Of a stretch of 64,000 nucleotides of DNA, positions 1-7,125 are shown in pieces. The first letter of the stretch is position 1. Each line of letters starts with the position of its first letter. Origin of the DNA: Comamonadaceae bacterium OS-1 (GTDB lineage Bacteria; Pseudomonadota; Gammaproteobacteria; Burkholderiales; Burkholderiaceae_C); assembly GCA_027923965.1 (NCBI GenBank), contig AP026969.1, positions 868,001 to 932,000 on the forward strand, in the 5' to 3' direction. The position numbers were made by a program, and so were the translations under genes. Below the pieces are notes generated by a model. It did no database searches, was not told where the DNA came from, and saw nothing but the letters and a program-made list of their open reading frames with translations.

Positions 1-497
1 TCGACGATGGCCTCAATGATCTGTTCGAGGTTCATGGACAGATCGTTCGTCTGCTTCTTCGCTGCGCGGGGTGTGGTTGGCGCTTTTTCCTGCTGCGTTT
101 TGACGAACTTGGTTGTCAAGGCGCGGATATTGGGATTTGCGCGGCGAGCGACGATTCCAATATATGTGAATGCGGGGTCCATGGTTTCCTGCTCAATGCG
201 CATCATTGCCCGATCCGCGGGGAAATCGACGTGGCCAAACACGATGCTTTGGCCCATAGGCAAAGGCGACGCAGGAAAGTGTGCATATCCGGGCGCAACA
301 ACGTTCTCCTGGTGCGTCCGGCCTACCAAGTGCACAGTGTCTTTCTCTACCAATGCTTGGTAGACCAGCCCTCCAGCCTCCACGTTTATCCTCAGCGTAG
401 CCCCAAATTTTTTGGAGCGCGCCTGCTCTCCAGCAGGCTTGCTGGGCCAGGTAGTTTCATATCCGCGAAGATTGCCGGGAGTCGATGGTTTGGCCAT
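1..497 (-). CDS. Hypothetical protein, C-terminus cut by the window edge
   Basis: An open frame reads leftward from an ATG at 495-497 to the window edge with no stop, giving at least 165 codons. It begins MAKPSTPGNLRGYETTW. The middle looks like a folded, beta-rich domain (around PMGQSIVFGHVDF, residues 79-91), and the last 40 residues are basic and rich in Lys, Gln and Ala, like a linker. I do not recognise a family. It lies 73 bp downstream of the LysR gene on the same strand, so the two could be co-transcribed. Codon use is like that of the backbone genes. Confidence 0.5.
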   Translation of the reverse strand, partial: MAKPSTPGNLRGYETTWPSKPAGEQARSKKFGATLRINVEAGGLVYQALVEKDTVHLVGRTHQENVVAPGYAHFPASPLPMGQSIVFGHVDFPADRAMMRIEQETMDPAFTYIGIVARRANPNIRALTTKFVKTQQEKAPTTPRAAKKQTNDLSMNLEQIIEAIV

Positions 498-570
498 AAA
501 GCCATCTTAACCGCTGTTGCATTTTCGTCAATTTCGTCAGGTATTGCCGGTCGAAGGAGGCATGTAGCGG

Positions 571-1479
571 CTATGAGGGTGCCACTTGCCCCGGCGGCGG
601 CACGTAGCGCAACGCCTCCACCACCAGCGCCAGCGCAGGCGAAGACCGCCGACTGGCGTAGTACAGGTGGTAGCCGGGGAAGGTGGCAGACCAGTCGTCC
701 AGCACCGAGACCAGGCGGCCCGCGGCCAGGTGGGCATCGACCAGGTCGCTGGGAACCCAGGCCAGCCCGTGCCCCGCCAGTGCTGCGGCCACGATGAGTT
801 CGCTGGTGTTGAAGGCCAGCCGCCCGGACACGTTGGCGCTGCTGCTTTTGCCCTGCTTTTTGAATTCCCAGGCCATGAGGCCGCTGTGGGTGGGCAGGCG
901 CCGCCCGATGCAGTCGTGGTGGCCGAGGTCCTGGGGTGTGCGCGGTGGCGCATGGCGGCTGAAGTAGCCGGGCGTGCCCACCACCACGGTTTGCATGTCG
1001 GGAGCGATGCGCACCGCAATCATGTCCTTGGCCACGTCGCCGCCCAGGCGCACCCCGATGTCGAAGCGTTCGGCCACGATGTCGGTGAAACGGTTGTCGC
1101 TGCTGATCTCCAGCTGGATGTCGGGGTACAGCGCCAGCCAGGGCTCCAGCCGGGGCCACAGCAGCGACTGGACGGCATGCTCGGTGGCGGTGATGCGCAC
1201 GGTGCCCGCCGGTTTGCCGCGCATCTCGTGCAGCAGCTCCAGCTCGCGCTCAATATCGGCAAAACGCGGCCCCACGGCCTGGTACAGCCGCTCGCCCGCC
1301 TCGGTGGGGGCCACGCTGCGGGTGGTGCGGTTGAGCAGCTTCAGGTCCAGCCGCGTCTCCAGCGCCCGCACCGTCTGGCTGAGCGCCGACTGGGACAGGC
1401 CCATCTGCGCGGCGGCCCGGGTGAAGCTGCCGGCCCGTACCACGGCCGCGAAGGCCGCCAGGTCGTCAAAGCGTGTCAT
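571..1479 (-). CDS. LysR-family transcriptional regulator
   Basis: The 302-residue length is typical of LysR regulators. Residues 1-60 form the winged HTH (FDDLAAFAAVVRAGSFTRAA, then the recognition helix around SQSALSQTVRALE). The remainder is the periplasmic-binding-protein-like effector domain. The gene is divergent from the cytochrome P460-like gene at 1556, and the 76-bp gap holds the dyad TGCAGATTCTGCA and a longer operator-like site that recurs before the MFS gene at 2843. The likely targets are therefore the 1556-4893 genes. The effector is unknown; LysR regulators next to MFS exporters often sense the exported toxicant. Confidence 0.93.
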   Translation of the reverse strand: MTRFDDLAAFAAVVRAGSFTRAAAQMGLSQSALSQTVRALETRLDLKLLNRTTRSVAPTEAGERLYQAVGPRFADIERELELLHEMRGKPAGTVRITATEHAVQSLLWPRLEPWLALYPDIQLEISSDNRFTDIVAERFDIGVRLGGDVAKDMIAVRIAPDMQTVVVGTPGYFSRHAPPRTPQDLGHHDCIGRRLPTHSGLMAWEFKKQGKSSSANVSGRLAFNTSELIVAAALAGHGLAWVPSDLVDAHLAAGRLVSVLDDWSATFPGYHLYYASRRSSPALALVVEALRYVPPPGQVAPS

Positions 1480-1516
1480 TGATTAAGTAGGCTTATAAGA
1501 GTATGCAGATTCTGCA

Positions 1517-1547
1517 GTCTAGTCATTCAATAAAGCGCTGTCTAGAC
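1517..1547 (+). promoter_or_regulatory. Operator-like inverted repeat in the LysR/P460 intergenic region
   Basis: GTCTAGTCA, a 15-bp spacer, then TCTAGAC; the ends form an inverted repeat (GTCTAG/CTAGAC). A site with the same half-sites and identical 31-bp length lies at 2804-2834 before the MFS gene; 20 of 31 bases match. This spacing suits a LysR-type binding site. The assignment to the adjacent LysR protein is inference. Confidence 0.5.
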
Positions 1548-1555
1548 TGGGCCGC

Positions 1556-2056
1556 ATGCCTACATACCCACGACCCACCGCCGCCAAGCACCGGCCCCTG
1601 CCTTATCTGGCCGCCAGCGCTCTGGCCGTCTGTGCCCTCGCATTCGACGGCGAATCCGCCCACGCCGAAGCCAACCGGGTACGGTTTCCCACTACCCTGG
1701 AGAAGCTGGTGCACTACACCACCGTCAAGCGGGGGGACGTGACCGAGCACATGCTGACCACCCAGGAGGCCATCGATGCCGTCAAACTGGGCCAGGCCAT
1801 TCCCAGTGGAACGCATGTGGTGCTGGTGGACTACCGGGATGCCAAGGTCTTTCGGTACTTTGTGATGGAAAAGAAGGACGGCTGGGGTGCCGACTTTGCT
1901 GCCAATAGGCGCACCGGGGACTGGCAGTTCCAGGCCTTCAAACCCGACAAAACCATCAATCTGGGCGAGAACTCCGCCCGCTGCCAATCCTGCCACCAGA
2001 GCAAAGAAGACAGCCAGCACCTCTATACCTTCAACGACCTCAAGAGCTTTAAGTGA
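1556..2056 (+). CDS. Cytochrome P460 family protein
   Basis: A 166-residue exported protein with a hydrophobic signal segment around residues 15-37 (YLAASALAVCALAF, then a likely cut after SAHA). Near the C-terminus is one haem c motif, CQSCH (residues about 143-147). The body, with VHYTTVKRGDVTEHMLTT and KVFRYFVMEKKDGWGADFA, matches cytochrome P460-type haem proteins, which in nitrifiers oxidise hydroxylamine and in other bacteria have unclear roles, including detoxification of reactive nitrogen. The stop overlaps the GTG start of the next gene by four bases, so the two are translationally coupled. I infer a periplasmic redox partner for the membrane protein that follows. Confidence 0.85.
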   Translation: MPTYPRPTAAKHRPLPYLAASALAVCALAFDGESAHAEANRVRFPTTLEKLVHYTTVKRGDVTEHMLTTQEAIDAVKLGQAIPSGTHVVLVDYRDAKVFRYFVMEKKDGWGADFAANRRTGDWQFQAFKPDKTINLGENSARCQSCHQSKEDSQHLYTFNDLKSFK

Positions 2057-2769
2057 CCGGGCGCGTGCATGGGGCCAAGCCCTCGTTTTTAGGGCGCTTG
2101 GCACTGGATGCCGTCGCGGTCGGTTTGCTGCTGGTCGCCCTGGCGTACTACTGGCTGGAGAACGCGGCCCATGAATGGATTGGCACGGGCATCTTTGGGC
2201 TGGTCATCGCGCACAACGTCTTCAATCGCCGCTGGTGGGGCGGGCTCACCACCCCGCGGCGCACCGCCCATGGCCTGCTCGACAGGGCGCTCACGGTAGG
2301 GCTGTTGGCGCTGGTGCTGGCATTGCTGCTGAGCAGCTTGATGATCTCGCAAACCGTGTTTGGCTTCCTGCAGTGGGGTGGTGGGGTCAGCGCGCGGCAG
2401 GTGCATAGCTGGGCGGCGTATGGGGTGGTGGTGTGCGTGGCTGTGCACCTGGGTTTTCGTTGGCAACGGGTCATGGCCACGGCCCGCAGCGCGCTGCGTC
2501 TTGAGGGTGAAAGTACCGCCCGCGCAGGGGTGCTGCGCGTGGTAGCCGCTGCCATTGCGGCCTATGGTTTTAAGAGCAGTTTTGTGATGGAGGTGGGCAC
2601 CAAACTGGCGCTGCAAACGAGCCTGGAGTGGTGGGACTTTGGGGCATCGGTGGCGGGCTTCTTCCTGCACTGGGTGTCGATTGTGGGTCTGTATGTGTTT
2701 GTGACGCACTACGTGCTGCGGTGCTTGCAGGCCAGGCAGCGCAAAGCCATCCCGGATGCTGCTTATTAA
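2053..2769 (+). CDS. DUF4405-like membrane protein, probable cytochrome b-type partner of P460
   Basis: This 238-residue integral membrane protein has about five hydrophobic segments (near residues 14-30, 42-55, 76-100, 120-140 and 200-222). Histidines lie in or near the membrane segments (HEWIG, AHNVF, VHSWAAYGVVV, CVAVHLGF), as in DUF4405 proteins related to membrane di-haem cytochromes. It starts with GTG overlapping the stop of the P460 gene (GTGA), which fixes the start. I infer that it passes electrons to or from the P460-like protein. Haem binding is not proven by sequence alone. Confidence 0.65.
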   Translation: MTGRVHGAKPSFLGRLALDAVAVGLLLVALAYYWLENAAHEWIGTGIFGLVIAHNVFNRRWWGGLTTPRRTAHGLLDRALTVGLLALVLALLLSSLMISQTVFGFLQWGGGVSARQVHSWAAYGVVVCVAVHLGFRWQRVMATARSALRLEGESTARAGVLRVVAAAIAAYGFKSSFVMEVGTKLALQTSLEWWDFGASVAGFFLHWVSIVGLYVFVTHYVLRCLQARQRKAIPDAAY

Positions 2770-2803
2770 TTAGCCTTGCTTCTAAAGCCTTATCAATTTA
2801 TCC

Positions 2804-2834
2804 GTCTAGTCAGGTAATGGATGCGTCTTTAGAC
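2804..2834 (+). promoter_or_regulatory. Second copy of the operator-like site, before the MFS gene
   Basis: GTCTAGTCA, 15 bp, TTTAGAC. It has the same half-sites and spacing as 1517-1547 and ends 8 bp before the ATG of the MFS transporter, so bound protein would cover the translation-initiation region or core promoter. It suggests one regulon made of both promoters. Confidence 0.5.
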
Positions 2835-2842
2835 TTCTTCCC

Positions 2843-4285
2843 ATGACCTCTCTCACGCAACAATCCACCGTAAAAACACCGCCGCCAGTCCACCGGGGCC
2901 CGGTCATCGCCAGCCCCAATCTGCCTGCGGTGCTGGCCATCATCATCACCAGCTACCTGATGCTGGTAGTGGACATTTCCATCGTGCTCACCGGCTTGCC
3001 CAAGATCCAGGCCGAGCTGCAGTTCTCACCGGCCAGCCTGTCGTGGGTGCAAAACGCCTACACCCTGGCCTTTGGCGGGCTGTTGCTGCTGGGCGCGCGG
3101 GCGGGCGATATCCTGGGGCGGCGGCGCATGTTCATGGCGGGCCTGGCGCTGTTCACGGCGGCCTCCTTGGCCATTGGGGTGGCCCCGTCCCCGGCGTGGC
3201 TGCTGGGTGCGCGGGCCATCCAGGGCGTGGGCGCAGCCATTTTGGCCCCCTCGACCCTGGCCTTGCTGTCCACCCACTTTGCCGAGGGGCCGGAGCGCAC
3301 CCGGGCGCTGGCCTACTACTCGGCCGCCGCGGGCGTGGGGGCCAGCCTGGGCCTGGTGCTGGGCGGGCTGGTGGCCGATTTGATTTCCTGGCGGGTGGGC
3401 TTTTTCATCAACCTGCCGATCGGGCTGGCCCTGATCTGGGGTGCCCGCCGTTACCTGGCAGAAACCCCGCGCCGCGCCGGGCGGCTAGACCTGGCCGGTG
3501 CGGTGAGCTCCACGCTGGGCATGACCGCGCTGGTCTACGGCATTGTGCGGTCGGCCGAATCGGGCTGGGGCGATGGGCCAACCGAGGCCGCGTTTGCCAC
3601 GGGGCTCGCGCTGCTGGCGTTCTTCATCTTCCACGAGTCGCGTGCCGCGCAGCCGATTTTGCCGCTGCGCCTGTTTGCCAGCCGCGAGCGCAGCGGGGCC
3701 TACGCCGCACGCATGCTGTTTTTGGGCGGCATGGTGGGCTTCTGGTTTTTTGCCACGCAGTACCTGCAAGGCGTGCTGGGCTACCGGCCGCTGCAGGCGG
3801 GGCTGGCGTTTTTGCCCACCACCATTCCCAACTTCATCGCCGCCATGCTGGTGCCGCGCCTGACCCGCCAATTCGGCAACGCCCGCCTGCTGGCCGTGGG
3901 CTTGGCCATCGCCATCGTGGGCATGGCCTGGCTGGCCCAGGTGACTGCCTATTCACCCTACCTCACCAGCGTGGCCCTGCCCATGGTGCTGATCGGCATG
4001 GGCCAGGGTGCCGTGTTGGGCCCCTTGACCGTGGCCGCCGTGGCCGGGGTGGCCAAAGAAGATACCGGTGCCGCCTCGGGGCTGGTCAACGTGGCGCACC
4101 AACTGGGCGGCTCGCTGGGGTTGAGTGTGCTGGTGGTGGTGTCGGCTTTCACCACGTCCACTACCTCAGACGCTACCGCGCTACTGGCCCACCGCATCGC
4201 CAACACCTTCACCGCCAGCGCGGCCATGTTGGCGGTCTCGCTGCTGCTGGTGCTGGTGTTCATCCCGCGCAAGCCAGCGCAATAA
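2843..4285 (+). CDS. MFS drug/toxicant exporter, DHA2 (EmrB/QacA) type
   Basis: A 480-residue inner-membrane proton antiporter with about 14 hydrophobic segments, the number expected of the DHA2 subfamily. Motif A-like GARAGDILGRRRMF lies after segment 2 (about residues 88-101). Motif C-like glycine-rich sequence (AAAGVGASLGLVLGGLVAD) lies in segment 5. Motif D1 is suggested by VVDISIVLTGLPKIQ in segment 1. It probably exports a toxic organic compound. An operator-like site shared with the P460 promoter lies directly upstream, and the next gene follows after 23 bp. Confidence 0.9.
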   Translation: MTSLTQQSTVKTPPPVHRGPVIASPNLPAVLAIIITSYLMLVVDISIVLTGLPKIQAELQFSPASLSWVQNAYTLAFGGLLLLGARAGDILGRRRMFMAGLALFTAASLAIGVAPSPAWLLGARAIQGVGAAILAPSTLALLSTHFAEGPERTRALAYYSAAAGVGASLGLVLGGLVADLISWRVGFFINLPIGLALIWGARRYLAETPRRAGRLDLAGAVSSTLGMTALVYGIVRSAESGWGDGPTEAAFATGLALLAFFIFHESRAAQPILPLRLFASRERSGAYAARMLFLGGMVGFWFFATQYLQGVLGYRPLQAGLAFLPTTIPNFIAAMLVPRLTRQFGNARLLAVGLAIAIVGMAWLAQVTAYSPYLTSVALPMVLIGMGQGAVLGPLTVAAVAGVAKEDTGAASGLVNVAHQLGGSLGLSVLVVVSAFTTSTTSDATALLAHRIANTFTASAAMLAVSLLLVLVFIPRKPAQ

Positions 4286-4308
4286 CCAGGTTGTTAAAGG
4301 TTTAAAGC

Positions 4309-4893
4309 ATGCAAAAAGTTCTCATCATCGGTGCCAACGGCCAACTGGCGCGCCACACCACACAGGTCTTCCTGAACCAGACCGACGCGCATCTCACGCT
4401 GTACCTGCGCCGCGCCCACCGGTTGCAGAACCCCGACCCCGCGCGGGCCACCATCGTGGAAGGCGATGCCACCGACCGCACCGCCCTGGCCGCCGCCATG
4501 CAAGGCCAGGATGTGGTGTACGCCAATCTGGCCGGGGACATGGCACAGCAGGCCACGGCGATCGTCGCGGCCATGCGTGCCACGGGCTTGCAGCGGCTGG
4601 TCTTCATCAGCTCCATGGGCATCTACGGCGAAGTGCCCGGCGAGCGCTACCGCAGCGTGCTCGACCCCTACCGCGATGCAGCGGCGGTGGTCGAGGCTTC
4701 GGGGCTGGACTACACCGTGCTGCGGCCAGGCTGGTTCACCCACGACCCGGCCATCGACTACCAGCTCACCCACAAGGGCGAACCCTTTGTGGGGCACGAT
4801 GTGTCTCTCAACAGCCTGGCCAATCTGATCGTGAAGCTGGCGCTTTCGCCGACGCTGGAGGTGGGCCAAAGCCTGGGGGTGGGGCGGGGATGA
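4309..4893 (+). CDS. NAD(P)H-binding protein, NmrA/SDR-like
   Basis: A 194-residue Rossmann-fold protein that begins with MQKVLIIGANGQLARH, an extended-SDR nucleotide-binding motif (GxxGxxxxH). It continues with the GDATDRTAL and VVYANLAGDM segments typical of NmrA-like or atypical SDR proteins. HSSMGIYG-type sequence (FISSMGIYGE, residues about 102-111) stands in place of the classical YxxxK region. It lies 23 bp after the MFS gene in a probable operon. The substrate is unknown; such proteins act as reductases or redox sensors. Confidence 0.8.
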   Translation: MQKVLIIGANGQLARHTTQVFLNQTDAHLTLYLRRAHRLQNPDPARATIVEGDATDRTALAAAMQGQDVVYANLAGDMAQQATAIVAAMRATGLQRLVFISSMGIYGEVPGERYRSVLDPYRDAAAVVEASGLDYTVLRPGWFTHDPAIDYQLTHKGEPFVGHDVSLNSLANLIVKLALSPTLEVGQSLGVGRG

Positions 4894-5106
4894 AAGGAGC
4901 GGAGCCAGTCGCCGTTAGCACGGCCATTTATGCGCCTAATTCCGTGTCGTAGTTGCAGCCTTAGCCGGGACCGCCTGAGACAAACTGCGGCGCGTGCCGT
5001 TGGGTGCGGCAGCCAGGCTCCTGGGGTTGGGGGGAAGGGTTGACTGCTTCTGGCCGGATAGCGCCAGATCAGGCACAAAAGGCGCGAAGCCTCTACACGG
5101 CGCACA

Positions 5107-5349
5107 TCACTGCAGTTTTGCGGTGATGCCGTACAGCGACAGCATGCCAAGCACGTGCCCGATCGCAACGCCTGGCTCGCCAGATTCCACCCGGGCGACG
5201 GTCTGAACGTGCACCCCCAGGCGTGCGGCAGTGGCGGCCTGTCCTTCCCCTGCCGCTAAACGCGCCTGCCGTGCAGCCGCCCCCATGTCTTTGATCGCTT
5301 GCAGTGCCTCGCTGCCGATGTCCACGGAGATTCGCTTGCCTTGTGCCAT
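5107..5349 (-). CDS. Small XRE-family HTH protein (HipB-like), orphan
   Basis: 80 residues. Residues 24-70 are a helix-turn-helix of the Cro/CI type (RQARLAAGEGQAATAARLGV, then QTVARVESGEPGVAIG). The ESGEPGVAIG segment resembles HipB-like antitoxin regulators that sit before hipA toxins, but no hipA-like gene is present here. Two further HTH genes with the same orientation follow within 1.3 kb. Confidence 0.7.
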   Translation of the reverse strand: MAQGKRISVDIGSEALQAIKDMGAAARQARLAAGEGQAATAARLGVHVQTVARVESGEPGVAIGHVLGMLSLYGITAKLQ

Positions 5350-5412
5350 TCTGGGTTCATTCTGAAATTGAGGCGTTGAGGCCTCTGCACGGAAAACGGT
5401 TCGTACACATTT

Positions 5413-5745
5413 TCAAGCAGAACCGTTCCCTTCGGTATCTGGATCAGTGAGCATTTTGGTAACGGATGCCGCCGCCTCTGTTGGCAGTGGCTGCAAAGAC
5501 CCGGCCCTGGACTGCACAAATGCCTCCACCTCCTGTCGGAGGGGCGCAGGCACGGCCACCACGTCCAATTGCAGTACCCGCGACATTTCCAGCACGGTGG
5601 TGAGACGCGGGTCAATTTCACCTGCTTCAATGCGTTGAACGGTCATGCGACTCAGGCCCGCAGCCCTTGCGACGTCCGCCTGGGTCAATTGGAGTCGTTT
5701 GCGGCTGGATACCAGTTCTGTTATTAAGCTCATTGTGCTACTCAT
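5413..5745 (-). CDS. XRE-family transcriptional regulator, orphan
   Basis: About 110 residues with an N-terminal HTH (SRKRLQLTQADVARAAGLSR, then TVQRIEAGEIDPRLTTVLEM). The C-terminal 45 residues are unstructured-looking. I chose the ATG at 5745 because of a purine-rich GGATAAA before it; in-frame ATGs at 5775 and 5733 are alternatives. The IEAGEIDP..LTTVLEMSRVL pattern is that of HipB-type antitoxins or DNA-binding partners of toxins. No partner gene is visible, and the target is unknown. Confidence 0.7.
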   Translation of the reverse strand: MSSTMSLITELVSSRKRLQLTQADVARAAGLSRMTVQRIEAGEIDPRLTTVLEMSRVLQLDVVAVPAPLRQEVEAFVQSRAGSLQPLPTEAAASVTKMLTDPDTEGNGSA

Positions 5746-6203
5746 TTTATCCGGCGCGCGCCCCGTTGCAGCCACTGGCTGGATGCCTATTTTTCAGAAC
5801 CCGAGACCTGCCGAGGCTGCGGCGAAAGCTGCTGGTTCGAGAACGTATCGCTGTGTGTCGGCCCTGGTCCGGGCCGCGAACGGCAACGCGGCGTGTGTCT
5901 GCGGGAAGGGGAATTGGTGGGGTGAATTTTTAGGCATCCAATGGGCCGCCTGTGCTTATGGAATGGGCGCTAGCAGCTATTAAAAATGAAGTGAATCCCT
6001 TCATTGCTTATACGCGGCAATCGGAAGCTAGTGTGGTGTTGCGTGCTTGATGGAACAAATAAAACCGATGGATTTTTGGCCAGGATTAGGCGCAAACCAC
6101 AGCAATAGCACCGCTATTGCGCGGATTTGCAACGACATCATGATTGATGAGACGCGGTTTTATGTTCCAGATAGCGCGCAACACCACACTAGGTCCTTTA
6201 GCT
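5746..6203. other. Gene-free stretch between HTH genes
   Basis: About 460 bp without a convincing gene. It carries one copy of the dispersed palindrome (5943-5990) and an AT-rich part near 6040-6190 that could hold promoters. The open frames here have no recognisable product. Confidence 0.4.
5943..5990 (+). repeat. Dispersed palindromic repeat, copy 1
   Basis: Begins GGCCGCCTGTGCTTATG and ends GGCGCTAGCAGCTATTAAAA. It shares the GGCC...GCTTAT...AGCAGCTAT-AAAA layout with copies near 7058, 10321, 11050, 12478 and 22119. It looks like a small non-coding dispersed element of the REP/MITE kind. Confidence 0.6.
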
Positions 6204-6572
6204 CTAGTCTTCTGGCTTTTTACGCCGCGCCCGCGATGCAGCCGATGCCTTCGCCCGCGATGTCCCCAGCGCGATGGCCTGCCGGATGTCCAGCTCCATT
6301 GCGCCCTGGTCGTGCGCCGGTGCCGCCAGCTCGGACAGCGCACCATCGCGGCCGATCAGCCACAGGGCGGTGGCATAGATGCCGATGCCCACGCCCGGCT
6401 CACCGGCTTCCATGCGCATCAGCGTGGGCACCGTGACCCCCATGCGGGTGGCCCAGGAGGCCAGCGATTCCTTGCGCCGCAGCCGGGCGACGGCCAGGTC
6501 GGCTCCCAGCTTCTCCAGCGCGCCGACTGTGGCTGGGGGCAGGCGTTCAAAGGCGGCGGATGTCTTTGGCAT
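6204..6572 (-). CDS. XRE-family HTH protein with C-terminal extension, orphan
   Basis: 122 residues. An HTH spans about residues 24-75 (LGADLAVARLRRKESLASWA, then VPTLMRMEAGEPGVGIGIYA). A basic Ala/Arg/Lys tail ends the protein. The EAGEPGVGIG segment is close to ESGEPGVAIG in the 5107 protein, so the two are probably paralogues of a HipB-like type. No toxin gene adjoins it. The 5'-flanking DNA (6573-6640) is AT-rich and probably contains its promoter. Confidence 0.72.
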   Translation of the reverse strand: MPKTSAAFERLPPATVGALEKLGADLAVARLRRKESLASWATRMGVTVPTLMRMEAGEPGVGIGIYATALWLIGRDGALSELAAPAHDQGAMELDIRQAIALGTSRAKASAASRARRKKPED

Positions 6573-7125
6573 ATCAAAGAGTATAGTGAAAATTACCGTT
6601 TTACTATTATCTTTAATAGTATTTCGTGTGTGGGAGCCTAGCCGAATCGGTGGTATTGCTGCCTTTGGCGTCCTGCTTGCAGGCTGTTATGGGTGTGATG
6701 GGCTGAGAGAATTTTGTTGGGAAAAAGCGTTGCTAACGCCCGCCAATAGGGCGTGGCGAGCTATAGAAATAAAGTTGTGAGTGCGCAATTGCCTGCTGTG
6801 CGCCCCAGCGCCAACTTGGGGTAATCTGCTTGGCGGTAGCGCTGCCGCGTTGTTGCAGCCGTCGTCTGGGGTTAACTGTGACGGCGTATGCCGTCCAATG
6901 CCGTCCACACAGCGCCCGGGCCGGTGTGGCCCAGGTTGGCGAGGACGTTGCTTTTGGGGTGGCCTGGGTATGGGGATGCTTCTGGCCGAAAGTAGCCATT
7001 AAAACGCATCCTAACAGCGCCATCTCCCCCAAAGGCAATCGCCAAATATCCTTGGAGAAAATCGCCTCCTAGCGCCCACCGATACAGCACAAGCAGCTAT
7101 CAAAAGTGAGTAGACACCACCCGGC
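6573..7125. other. Gene-free stretch with degenerate repeats
   Basis: About 550 bp. The open frames have no recognisable product. Two degenerate copies of the dispersed palindrome lie at about 6724-6770 and 7058-7105. An AT-rich region at 6573-6640 probably holds the promoter of the leftward HTH gene. Confidence 0.4.
7058..7105 (+). repeat. Dispersed palindromic repeat, copy 2
   Basis: Starts AAAATCGCCTCCTAGCGCCC and ends AAGCAGCTATCAAAAGTG. It lies just past the stop of the leftward P-type ATPase gene. A more degraded copy lies at about 6724-6770 (ends in GAGCTATAGAAAT). Confidence 0.55.
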
